From positions 1 to 64,000 of the forward strand of contig NZ_BMVB01000005.1 in NCBI RefSeq assembly GCF_014650495.1: DNA of 64,000 bases, given 5' to 3'. The notes beneath the pieces were generated by a model, which saw only the letters and a list, made by a program, of their open reading frames with translations, did not search any database and was not told where the DNA came from. Shown piece by piece: positions 41,535 to 59,491 of this stretch (position 1 is the stretch's first letter; each line of letters begins with the position of its first letter). A program made the translations under genes and the position numbers. This DNA is from Streptomyces cinnamoneus. Lineage in GTDB: Bacteria > Actinomycetota > Actinomycetes > Streptomycetales > Streptomycetaceae.

Positions 41535-43220
41535 ATGCCTTTCCTTCCCTCTCACCGGCGCTCCGGGCGCCGCGCCCCGGTTCCCCCGGTCTCCGGTCCT
41601 TCGCACACCGCCGCACGCCCCGGGCGGCGCCCCCGTGCGGCCCGCCTGGCCCTCGCGGCCACGGGCACGCTCGCCGCGGCGACCGGCGGGGCGTACGCCG
41701 CCGGGTGGGGGCCCTTCGCCTCCGGGGCGACGCCCTCCGATCCCGCGGCCACGGCCCAGGCACGGGCGTTCCTGGCCGACTGGGCGGCCGGCAGGATGAA
41801 GGAGGCCGGGAGCCGCACCACCAGCCCCCGGCAGGCCGAGAGCACACTGCGGAACTTCACCGCCGGCCTTGAGATCCGCGAACCCGCCCTCACGGCCGCG
41901 ACGGCCACCACCGCACAGGCCGGCACGGTCACCGTGCCCTTCACCGCGAAGATGCCCGTCACCGGCCTGGGAACCTGGACCTACACCTCGAAGCTCCCGC
42001 TGCGCAGAGGGCAGGACGGGACGTGGAAGGTGGACTGGACCCTCTCCCTCGTCCACCCGAAGCTCAACAGCACCGACAAGTTCCGTCTGGAACGCGGGAG
42101 CACCGGCACGGTCGAGGCCACCGACCGCCGGGGCGCACCCCTGTCCGGCAGCACGTACCCCTCCCTGGGACCCGTCGTCGCCCAACTCGGCAGGGCTGCC
42201 GGAGGCGGCCCCCGGGGAGCCATCCGGCTCGTCGACCGCGTCTCGGGAGAGAGCAAGGGCACGGAGGCCACCTTCGGCACCGCACCCGCCCGGGCCGGCG
42301 ACGGGCCCGTGCGCACCACCATCGACCCGGCGTGGCAGGCGGCCGCCGAGAAGGCCCTCGCCGCCAGGAGCCGGGGGAAGAACGCCGCCCTCGTCGCCCT
42401 GCGGGCCGGCACCGGGGAGATCCTCGCCGTGGCGAACTCCCCGTCCTCCGGCTTCAACCGTGCCGTCTCCGGCACCTACGCGCCCGGCTCCACCTGGAAG
42501 ATCGTCACCAGCAGCGCACTGCTGCTCAAGAACGCCGTCACGCCGGGCACCGTCGTCGACTGCCCCAAGTACCTGACGGTCGGCAAGCAGTTCCACAACA
42601 TGGAGCTGGCCGAGCACCGGGGCGCCACCTTCGCCAAGGACTTCACCGAGTCGTGCAACACCGCCTTCATCAGCCTGCGCGACAGGCTCGGTGACCGGGA
42701 ACTGGGCGACGTGGCCAAGAAGTACTTCGGCGTGGGCCACGACTGGAACATCGGCATCCCCTCCTTCGACGGGGCGGCCCCCGCACCGCGCGACCAGACC
42801 GACAAGGCCGCGGCGATGATCGGGCAGGGCAAGGTCCTGGGCAACCCGCTGACCATGGCGTCCGTCACCGCGACAGCGGTCTCCGGCACGTTCCGCCGGC
42901 CCACCCTCCTCCCCGGCACCCGCGGCACGACCGCCACCACCACGCCGCTCCCCAAGGACGTGGTCGACCGGCTCCGCACACTGATGCGCGCCACGGTCAC
43001 CGACGGCACCGCCAAGGGCCTGGCGGACCTGCCCGGCGACGTCGGTGCGAAGACCGGTACCGCCGAGGTCTCCGAGCAGGCCCCCAACAACGGCTGGGTC
43101 GCCGCGCACCGGGACGGCGTCGCCGTCGCCGCCGTCGTGGAAGGCGGCCTCAGCGGCAGCGCCTCCGCCGTACCCCTCGTCCACGACGTGCTGGCCGCCG
43201 TGCCGGCCGGCCGTTCCTGA
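41535..43220 (+). CDS. Penicillin-binding transpeptidase with MecA-type N-terminal domain
   Basis: The 561-residue protein has one N-terminal hydrophobic anchor (AARLALAATGTLAAATGGAYAAG), an NTF2-like MecA_N domain (about residues 65-170) and a transpeptidase domain with GSTWK (Ser319), SCN in TESCNTAFI and KTG in VGAKTGTAEV. It should act outside the membrane in peptidoglycan cross-linking. The MecA-type layout and its place beside a beta-lactamase and a BlaA/BlaB pair suggest a low-affinity PBP giving self-resistance to the clavam or other beta-lactams. The ribosome site (GGGG) is weak. Confidence 0.9.
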   Translation: MPFLPSHRRSGRRAPVPPVSGPSHTAARPGRRPRAARLALAATGTLAAATGGAYAAGWGPFASGATPSDPAATAQARAFLADWAAGRMKEAGSRTTSPRQAESTLRNFTAGLEIREPALTAATATTAQAGTVTVPFTAKMPVTGLGTWTYTSKLPLRRGQDGTWKVDWTLSLVHPKLNSTDKFRLERGSTGTVEATDRRGAPLSGSTYPSLGPVVAQLGRAAGGGPRGAIRLVDRVSGESKGTEATFGTAPARAGDGPVRTTIDPAWQAAAEKALAARSRGKNAALVALRAGTGEILAVANSPSSGFNRAVSGTYAPGSTWKIVTSSALLLKNAVTPGTVVDCPKYLTVGKQFHNMELAEHRGATFAKDFTESCNTAFISLRDRLGDRELGDVAKKYFGVGHDWNIGIPSFDGAAPAPRDQTDKAAAMIGQGKVLGNPLTMASVTATAVSGTFRRPTLLPGTRGTTATTTPLPKDVVDRLRTLMRATVTDGTAKGLADLPGDVGAKTGTAEVSEQAPNNGWVAAHRDGVAVAAVVEGGLSGSASAVPLVHDVLAAVPAGRS

Positions 43221-43310
43221 CCGGCCACCGCCGGGCCGTCACCGACCACCGCGACCACCACCGACCCCAGCCGACCTCAGCCGACCGCCGATCCGAAAGG
43301 CCATCACGCC

Positions 43311-44222
43311 ATGAACGCATCCCCCACGAGGCGCTCCGTCCTCGCCGCCCTGACCGGGCTCGCAGTCGTTCCCCTCACCGGGTGCCGGACCGCCACTCCC
43401 GCCTCCGCGCCGCCCACCGCATCGCGTGGCGCCGGCCAGAACGCCGAGCGCGCGTTCGGTGAGCTGGAGACGGCGTACGAGGCCCGGCTGGGCGTCTTCG
43501 CCGTCGACACCGGCAGCGGCCGGACCGTCGCCCACCGGCCCGACGAGCGTTTCGCCTACGCCTCCGTCTGCAAGGCGTTCCTTGCCGCCGCCATGCTGAA
43601 GAAGAACACGCTCCAGCAGCTCGACCGGCACGTGCGGTACAGCAGCGACGTTCCGGTCGGCCACTCGCCGGTCACCGCCCAGCACGTCGACAGCGGCATG
43701 ACCCTGCGCGAACTGTGCGACGCCGCCGTCCGCTACAGCGACAACGGCGCGGCCAACCTCCTCTTCGACGAACTCGGTGGCCCCAAGGGCCTGCAGGACG
43801 CCCTCGTCGCGGTCGGCGACCGCGTCACCCGGGCCGACCGGTACGAAACCGACCTGAGCGAAGCCACCCCCGGCGACCCCCGGGACACCAGCACCCCGCG
43901 CGCCATGGCCACCGACCTGCGCGCATTCGTCCTCGGCGATGCCCTCGCCCCGGACAAGCGGGCGCTCCTGACCGACTGGCTCAAGCGGAACACCACGGGT
44001 GACAAGCTCATCCGCGCCGGCGTCCCGCGCGGCTGGGAGGTGGGCGACAAGACGGGATCGGGGGGCTACGGCGCGCGCAACGACATCGCCGTCCTCTGGC
44101 CCCCCAAGGCCGCCCCGATCGTCATCGCCGTCTTCTCCAGCCGCACGACCAAGGACGCGAAACCGGACGACACGCTCATCGCCAAGGCCGCCGAAGCCGC
44201 CGTCAAGGCCCTCGCCCGCTAG
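43311..44222 (+). CDS. bla: Class A beta-lactamase, probable Tat-exported lipoprotein
   Basis: The 303-residue protein has a twin-arginine signal ([18 protein letters not shown]) ending in a lipobox LTGC with Cys25, so it is probably membrane-anchored. Active-site motifs are SVCK (Ser85, Lys88), SDN in [11 protein letters not shown], the omega-loop Glu in [12 protein letters not shown] and KTG in [11 protein letters not shown]. It should hydrolyse penicillins in the cell envelope. It follows the PBP by 90 bp and is probably co-regulated through the LysR/BlaB pair. Its stop overlaps the convergent gene in a shared CTAG. Confidence 0.95.
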   Translation: MNASPTRRSVLAALTGLAVVPLTGCRTATPASAPPTASRGAGQNAERAFGELETAYEARLGVFAVDTGSGRTVAHRPDERFAYASVCKAFLAAAMLKKNTLQQLDRHVRYSSDVPVGHSPVTAQHVDSGMTLRELCDAAVRYSDNGAANLLFDELGGPKGLQDALVAVGDRVTRADRYETDLSEATPGDPRDTSTPRAMATDLRAFVLGDALAPDKRALLTDWLKRNTTGDKLIRAGVPRGWEVGDKTGSGGYGARNDIAVLWPPKAAPIVIAVFSSRTTKDAKPDDTLIAKAAEAAVKALAR

Positions 44223-44782
44223 CCCTCCGGCAGCCGGCGCACCTCGCCCGTGCCCAGCGTGATCACGGCCCGGGGCCGCATGGGCTCCTCGCCGCGCCGG
44301 GAGAGCAGGACCACCTCCTTGACCACGGCCGACAGGGAGCCGAGCCGGACGGCGCACTCGGCGGCCAGGGGCTGCGGGTCCTGAGTACGGCCGAGGGACA
44401 GGTGCGGGGTGAAGCGGCGGTCGCGCCCACGGCACAGCGGGAACGGCTGCCCCAGCGCCCGGTGGAGGCGGGCCCACGGTGCCGGGCCCGCCGCTGCCGG
44501 ATCGAGCCACACCGTCGCGTGGTGCCGGTGCCGGAAGTACCGCACGCCGGCCAGACGCGCCGTGAACGCCGCGCTGTCCGCCGCCCCGGCGGACAGCAGC
44601 GGCACGGCCCGCGCGAATTCCTCCTCCGGTACGAAGCCGAACAGCAGGTTCACGTGCGGCGGCCACCGCCGTACCTGCGGATCGTGCTCCCAGCGGATGT
44701 CCTGGATCGCCGGCCACAACTCCTGCGGCGGCAGCCACGCCACCGCCGTCCGGGCCGTGGGCGCCACGTCGAGCACGTCCAC
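44219..44782 (-). CDS. 2H phosphoesterase / 2'-5' RNA ligase-family protein
   Basis: The 187-residue protein has the paired motifs [10 protein letters not shown] and TPHLSLGRT, the two HxS/T-type motifs of 2H phosphoesterases, spaced as in bacterial 2'-5' RNA ligase-like proteins. GTG 44782 is preferred because GGAG (44791-44794) lies eight bases upstream; GTG at 44818 or 44851 would add N-terminal residues without a ribosome site. The stop is shared, in reverse, with the beta-lactamase stop. Its role in the cell is unknown, probably RNA or cyclic nucleotide metabolism. Confidence 0.8.
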   Translation of the reverse strand: MDVLDVAPTARTAVAWLPPQELWPAIQDIRWEHDPQVRRWPPHVNLLFGFVPEEEFARAVPLLSAGAADSAAFTARLAGVRYFRHRHHATVWLDPAAAGPAPWARLHRALGQPFPLCRGRDRRFTPHLSLGRTQDPQPLAAECAVRLGSLSAVVKEVVLLSRRGEEPMRPRAVITLGTGEVRRLPEG

Positions 44783-44875
44783 CGGCTCGGCTCCGCCGAA
44801 GACCGGGTTCCCGTCCACACTGCCATGGTCCGGGCCGCGCCCGCATCGCACGAGTCGGCGGGGCGCGCACCGCCG

Positions 44876-45655
44876 CTAGGACCGGCCGTCGGAAGGGCGG
44901 AGGACGTCGCGCAGGTCGGTGATCCCGTAGCCGCGCGCGTGGAGGGCGTCGATGAGCACGGGCAGTGCCTGCGCGTCGAGCACGGAGTCCTGTCCGTCCG
45001 GCATGCCGACGTGCATCTGCAGGATCGCCCCGGGCCGCAGCGCGTCCAGCGCCCGCCGGACGGCCTTCTGCACGGACATGCCGCCCCCCGTGCCGAGGTA
45101 GCCCTTGGTGTCCGCGGTGTACTCGATGTCGGCGAAGCCGAGGGCGTTGACCTCGGCGATCCGCTGGGGGGCGGTGTCCCCGTAGGGGAAGCGGAAGAAC
45201 GGCAGTGGCTCCACGCCGGTCGCGGACCGGATCGCGCGGTCGGCCTTCAGCACCTCCACCGCGCGCTCCCCCGGTGTCAGGGTTTCGAAGTGCGGGTGGC
45301 TGTAGGAGTGGTTGCCGATGCCGTGCCCGGCCGCCGCGAGGGACCGGGCGACGGCCGGATGCCGTTCGGCGAAGTCACCGGTCAGGAAGAAGGCCGCCGG
45401 AACGTGGCGCCGGTGCAGCTCGTTCAGCACCGCGTCGATCCCCGCGTCGTGCCAGGCGGCGTTGAACGTCAGGGCGACCACGTGCCGTTGTGTGCGCATC
45501 GTGCGGTTCTCGGAGCCGTAGAGGGCGTGCGGCGGGTCCAGGGGCTCGTCCTGTCCGGCAGCGGGGCCGACTGTCGTACCCGCGGCCAGGACCGCCGTCA
45601 CGAGGGCGGACAGCACACGGACGGCCCACCGCGATGACTTCGGGAAAAGGATCAC
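44876..45655 (-). CDS. Secreted polysaccharide deacetylase-like protein
   Basis: The 259-residue protein starts with GTG 45655 and a Sec signal peptide (SSRWAVRVLSALVTAVLAAG, cleavage near AAGQDE). The NodB domain has HSYSHPHF, FRFPYGD and a final LQMHVGMPDG. The first NodB motif, normally TFDDG, reads TFNAAW, so the usual catalytic Asp and metal-binding Asp are absent. The zinc His pair of motif 2 is kept. It may be a catalytically altered deacetylase acting on the cell wall. Longer frames reaching 46336 run into the transposase relic and are not real. Confidence 0.8.
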   Translation of the reverse strand: MILFPKSSRWAVRVLSALVTAVLAAGTTVGPAAGQDEPLDPPHALYGSENRTMRTQRHVVALTFNAAWHDAGIDAVLNELHRRHVPAAFFLTGDFAERHPAVARSLAAAGHGIGNHSYSHPHFETLTPGERAVEVLKADRAIRSATGVEPLPFFRFPYGDTAPQRIAEVNALGFADIEYTADTKGYLGTGGGMSVQKAVRRALDALRPGAILQMHVGMPDGQDSVLDAQALPVLIDALHARGYGITDLRDVLRPSDGRS

Positions 45656-46500
45656 ACGGCACGCTACAGGGCGGTACCGGGCGGGAGTTGGATGCCGGGC
45701 CGGTGCCCCGCGCTCTTCCGACGACGCGGGGATCGTTTCTCCCTCCTCGTTCGAGTGGCGGCTGCATGCCCGTGCACACCTGAGGGCAGCTCTGGGGCGT
45801 TCCCGTCGGCTCCTCCTGCGCGAAAGGCGGATCAACCTCGACCGTTCATGAGTCCTCGTCGGTTCGCTGACAGGGACTTTTGCTTGTGCGGATGACGGCT
45901 TTCTGGTGGTGGGGCAGGGTGAGGGCCCGGTTGTCGCGCAGGGTGGGCGCCGGGTTCCGCTCTCCGGTGGCGGTGCGGGTTGGTGGCCCAGGCCGGTGTC
46001 GCGGGTGTTTCGGATGCGGTCCTCGCAGCGTGCCCGGCGGCGGTGAGCCAGTCGAGGAAGGCGTGGGTGCCGCCGGCGGAGTCGGTGCGGATCAGGGTCT
46101 GCCGTCCCCGCCGCAGGTGGGTGGGGAGTTGGGCCAGGGCGAGCCGGGTGGTTTCGATGTGATCGCTTGCGGTGTTGGAGCCTGCGTTGCCGGGCCCTTG
46201 CGCCACGGCGCCGATGCCGCCGATATCGCACCGTCCAGCCCGGGCTTGCGGACCGTCCCGACCAGCAGCGCCGCCCCGGCCTGCGAGACCACCCCGCGGC
46301 CGTTGCCCTCGACAAGGACAGACGGATAGCACCCACAACTCTTCTTCACCTGGAGCGCGCCTACTTCCTGCTGCGGACAGAGCCTTCGACACGTGTCATC
46401 CTCCCAGGCCAGGAGTACACTCACTGAATTTGATCAGCTATCGGACGCCGCACTCGACGAAGTACCACGTCCTCGACCAGCCGCAGGAGCCACCACCGAA
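45656..46500. other. Intergenic region with transposase relic
   Basis: This 845-bp stretch has no intact gene. Its left part (45656-45870) is the leader of the deacetylase gene plus sequence with no visible feature. The middle (about 45975-46345) is a broken IS1380-type transposase on the minus strand. The right part (46345-46500) is less GC-rich and carries the promoter and ribosome site of the GNAT gene. Confidence 0.7.
45975..46345 (-). pseudogene. IS1380-family transposase remnant
   Basis: Two pieces in different minus-strand frames match IS1380-type transposases. The N-terminal piece (about 46335-46205) reads EGNGRGVVSQAGAALLVG. The downstream piece (about 46200-45975) includes GNAGSNTASDHIETTRLALA, RTDSAGGTHAFLDWLTAAG. 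A frameshift and a large internal deletion separate them, since full transposases are over 400 residues. No clear terminal inverted repeats could be paired. It is a decayed insertion. Confidence 0.7.
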
Positions 46501-46968
46501 ATGATCTCCCTCCGCGAAGTACTCGATAGTGATCTGCCCACATTTTGGGAGCACCTCTCTGATCCCGAGGCGCAACACGTGGCCGCGGTCACCAGGAAGT
46601 ACCACTACGACAGGGCGCTCTTCGACAGCTACTGGGCCAGGATCCGTTCCAACCCCGATGTCCTGATGCGTACTGTGCTCGCCGACGATGAGGTGGTCGG
46701 CCATGCTGCGGTGTACGGGCCGCCGAACGAACGCGAGGTCACCTACTGGATCGGCCGAAATCACTGGGGCCGCGGCATCGCCACAGCGGCGCTCACGGTG
46801 CTGGTCGATCTCGTCAGAACCCGGCCGTTGCATGCCCACGCAGCAGCCGATAACGCAGGCTCGATCCGCGTACTGGAAAAGTGTGGCTTTGTGATCACCG
46901 GGCATGGCAGGGGATTCGGCCAAGCACGCGGCGGTGAGATCGACGAAGTGCTCCTCGCTCTCACCTGA
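46501..46968 (+). CDS. GNAT-family N-acetyltransferase
   Basis: The 155-residue protein has the acetyl-CoA binding loop RNHWGRGIATAAL and the C-terminal DNAGSIRVLEKCGF typical of GNAT (RimJ/RimL-like) acetyltransferases. ATG 46501 is chosen because AGGAG (46485-46489) precedes it and because this start gives the family's normal length; an in-frame start at 46393 would add an unrelated tail. Codon usage is noticeably less GC-rich than its neighbours, and the gene lies next to a transposase relic, so recent transfer is likely. The substrate is unknown; amine antibiotics are one possibility. Confidence 0.85.
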   Translation: MISLREVLDSDLPTFWEHLSDPEAQHVAAVTRKYHYDRALFDSYWARIRSNPDVLMRTVLADDEVVGHAAVYGPPNEREVTYWIGRNHWGRGIATAALTVLVDLVRTRPLHAHAAADNAGSIRVLEKCGFVITGHGRGFGQARGGEIDEVLLALT

Positions 46969-47152
46969 GATCCATGGGCCGTTCCGCCCAGCCTGGGAGC
47001 ATCGCGGAGACACCCCGGGCTCCATCACCTGACAAGTGCCCCCAGCTTGAGGCAAGTAGATTCATCGGAATACCCGATCCTCCCAGGTCGGAGGAGCGCT
47101 CCTGCTTTTTGATCATGAGCAGACGTCGCACTCTGCTGAAAGCGCGAGGTCA

Positions 47153-47980
47153 ATGCGTCGCATTGCCGGCCACGGACGGCGGAAGCCCGCCGGCTCACCC
47201 GGCGGTGGGCCGACCAGGCGGGGGCTCCTGCGCCTGGCGGCTGCCGCCGGGGCGGTGGCGGCGGCAGGTGCCGCCGGTCCGGCCTTCGGCCACGGGAAGG
47301 ATTCGGCGCTGCCCGGGGCCGCGAAGGGCCGGCCGCCCGTGACCGGACCGCTGGCCGGGCAGGATTTCGCCAGGCTGCCGATCAGCGAGAAGAAGGTGGC
47401 GCTGACCTTCGACTGCGGCAGCAGCCCGGACGGCGTCGACAAGGTGCTGGCAGCCCTTGAGGCGCACGCACTGCCCGCGACGTTCTTCATGACCGGCCGC
47501 TTCGCCTCGGACCACGCCGAAGCGGCCCGCCGCATCGGCCGCGCGTACCCGGTGGGCAACCACTCCCTGACCCACCCCGAATTCCCCAAGCTCACGCACG
47601 ACGAACGCGTACGGGAACTCCGTGCGGCGGACCGGTCCATCGAAAGGGCCATCGGGCGGGCTCCCGCCCCCTTGTTCCGCTTTCCGTTCGGCGCGGTCGA
47701 CCGGCAGTGCACCGACGAGGTGAACGCCGAGGGGTACGTCTGCGTCCGCTGGACGGTGGACACCGTGGGCTGGAAGGGCGCCGCCGCCGGGGCCACCACC
47801 GATACCGTCATCGCCCGCGTCATGGAGGCCCTGACCCCGGGCGCCATCGTCCTCATGCACGTCGGCCGCACGAGCACGGCCGACCCCTCCACCGTGGACG
47901 CGACGGCCCTGCCCCACCTGATCGAGGCCATCGACGGCCAGGGCTACGACTACACCTCGCTCGCCCCCCTCATCGGCTGA
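47153..47980 (+). CDS. Tat-exported polysaccharide deacetylase
   Basis: The 275-residue protein has a twin-arginine signal (TRRGLLRLAAAAGAVAAAG) followed by a NodB domain: TFDCGSSPDG, HSLTHPEF, FRFPFGAVD and VLMHVG near the end. Unlike the deacetylase at 44876, the first motif keeps the catalytic Asp. It likely trims acetyl groups from cell-wall glycans. The two deacetylases flank the transposase relic but are not close copies. GCGAGG lies before ATG 47153. Confidence 0.87.
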   Translation: MRRIAGHGRRKPAGSPGGGPTRRGLLRLAAAAGAVAAAGAAGPAFGHGKDSALPGAAKGRPPVTGPLAGQDFARLPISEKKVALTFDCGSSPDGVDKVLAALEAHALPATFFMTGRFASDHAEAARRIGRAYPVGNHSLTHPEFPKLTHDERVRELRAADRSIERAIGRAPAPLFRFPFGAVDRQCTDEVNAEGYVCVRWTVDTVGWKGAAAGATTDTVIARVMEALTPGAIVLMHVGRTSTADPSTVDATALPHLIEAIDGQGYDYTSLAPLIG

Positions 47981-48010
47981 CCGTCCCGGCGTCACCGGCC
48001 TGCAGCCGGC

Positions 48011-48046
48011 GGCGGCGCGGCCTACTTCTTGCGGGCCTTCGCCGCC
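48011..48046 (+). terminator. Stem-loop after the deacetylase gene
   Basis: GGCGGCG (48011-48017) and GGCC (48019-48022) pair with GGCC (48034-48037) and CGCCGCC (48040-48046), leaving a bulge and an 11-base loop. It lies about 30 bases after the deacetylase stop and separates it from the vio promoter region. Confidence 0.55.
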
Positions 48047-48249
48047 GCGCACCCAGCCCACCCTTCCTGCTGCCCCGGTCGCATGGCCACCGCTACCACG
48101 GTAGGGGTCCGCATCCCCCGGCCGGGGCGCCGTCCGGTCACCCCCGGATGTATGTACCAACGGTCCGAAAGGACAATTGATCGCCGGTTCCCGGGACTTC
48201 ATCATTGATTTCGCCGCCGCACGACGAGATCATTGGGGAGCCTCCCTAT

Positions 48250-58174
<9,925 letters not shown>

Positions 58175-58178
<4 letters not shown>

Positions 58179-59491
58179 GCTACCGGGCCACCGAGGACAC
58201 GGCCGCCGGAAAGCCCTCCCGGCTGCGCCAGAACCGGGACTTCCGGCTGTGGTGGGGCGGCACGATGCTCAGCGCCATCGGTGACGAGGTCACCGCCGTG
58301 GCCCTGCCGCTGATCGTGCTCATGCTCACCTCCTCCCCCCTCCAGGCGGGCCTCGTGGGCAGCGTGGAGGCGATCCCGCCGCTGCTGCTGAGCCTGCCGA
58401 TCGGCATGCTCGTGGACCGCGTCTCACGGCGCGTCCTCATGGTCGGGGCGTCCCTGCTGAGCATGGCCTCGATCGTCACGGTGCCCTTCGCGTACCTGGC
58501 GGACGGGCTGAGCCTGCCGCAGCTGTACGTCGTGGCGTTCGTCAACAGCCTGGCCTCCACCACCTATCGCATCGCCAACACGGCAGCGCTGCCGGGCATC
58601 ACCGGACGGCACAAACTGGGCGAGGCGGCGAGCCAGAGCGAGACGATCTGGGGCACCTCGGCGCTCCTCGCCCCGCCCCTGGCGGGCCTGATGTTCGAGT
58701 CGATGAGCCCGGCCGCGCCGTTCTTCCTCGACGCGCTGTCGTTCGTGGCCATCACCCTGGCCATCCTGGCGATCCGCTCCCGGCTCGGCCCCGACGGCAC
58801 GCCGCCGCCGCTGCACTGGCGGCGCGAGCTGACGGCGGGCATGCGCATCACCGCACGGCTGCCGCTGGTGCGCACCCTGACCGTGCTCACCGCCGTCGGC
58901 GACTTCCTGTTCGCCGGCATCGGACTGCTGCTGATCGTGCTCGCCAAGGACAGCGGCGCGTCCGGGTTCCAGGTGGGCACCGTCTTCACCGCGGCCGGCG
59001 TCGGCAGCCTGCTCGGCGCGGCGCTCGCGCCGCGCGTCGAGTCGCGGCTGGGGCTGCGGACGGCGGTCGTCGGCAAGCACTGGCTGACCGCCGCACTGTT
59101 CCCGCTGCTGCTGCTCGGCCTGCCGCCCTGGGGCATCGGCGCGGTGTGGGGCCTGGTGGCCGGGCAGGTCGCGGTGCTGAACGTGATCCAGATGAAGTAC
59201 CTGATGAGCCAGGTCCGCGACGACCAGCTCGGCAGGGTGGAGGGCTTCATGACCTTCCTCTCGCAGAGCAGCCTGCCGCTCGGCTACGCCCTCACCGGCG
59301 CGCTGCTGGACCGATTCGGCTCCCGGCACACCCTCCTGGTGTTCGAGGGCGTCCTGCTCGTCCTCGCCTGCTACGCCCTCGTCGGCCGCGGCCTGCGCGA
59401 GGGGGACGCGCCGCCCGCCGGGAGCGGCGCCGCACCGCCGGACGCGTCCGCCGACCGACCACTGCTGACCCGGCCAGGGAGCGACCGATGA
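58175..59491 (+). CDS. vioE: MFS efflux protein (VioE-like)
   Basis: The 438-residue protein has about 12 membrane segments and MFS features: NRDFRLWWGGTMLSAIGDEV in the first helix region and LPIGMLVDRVSRRVLM in the helix 2-3 loop. It resembles the macrolide-efflux (MefA-like) group. Its place between vioD and vioF matches VioE of the viomycin cluster, which is thought to export the peptide. It starts with GTG 58175 overlapping the vioD stop and ends overlapping the vioF ATG. The C-terminal 30 residues are a polar Pro/Ala tail. Confidence 0.9.

Noticed and set aside
45832..46392. Possible complete small gene in the transposase region
   Set aside because: Only parts in different frames match a transposase, with a deletion; no intact frame with a start and ribosome site.
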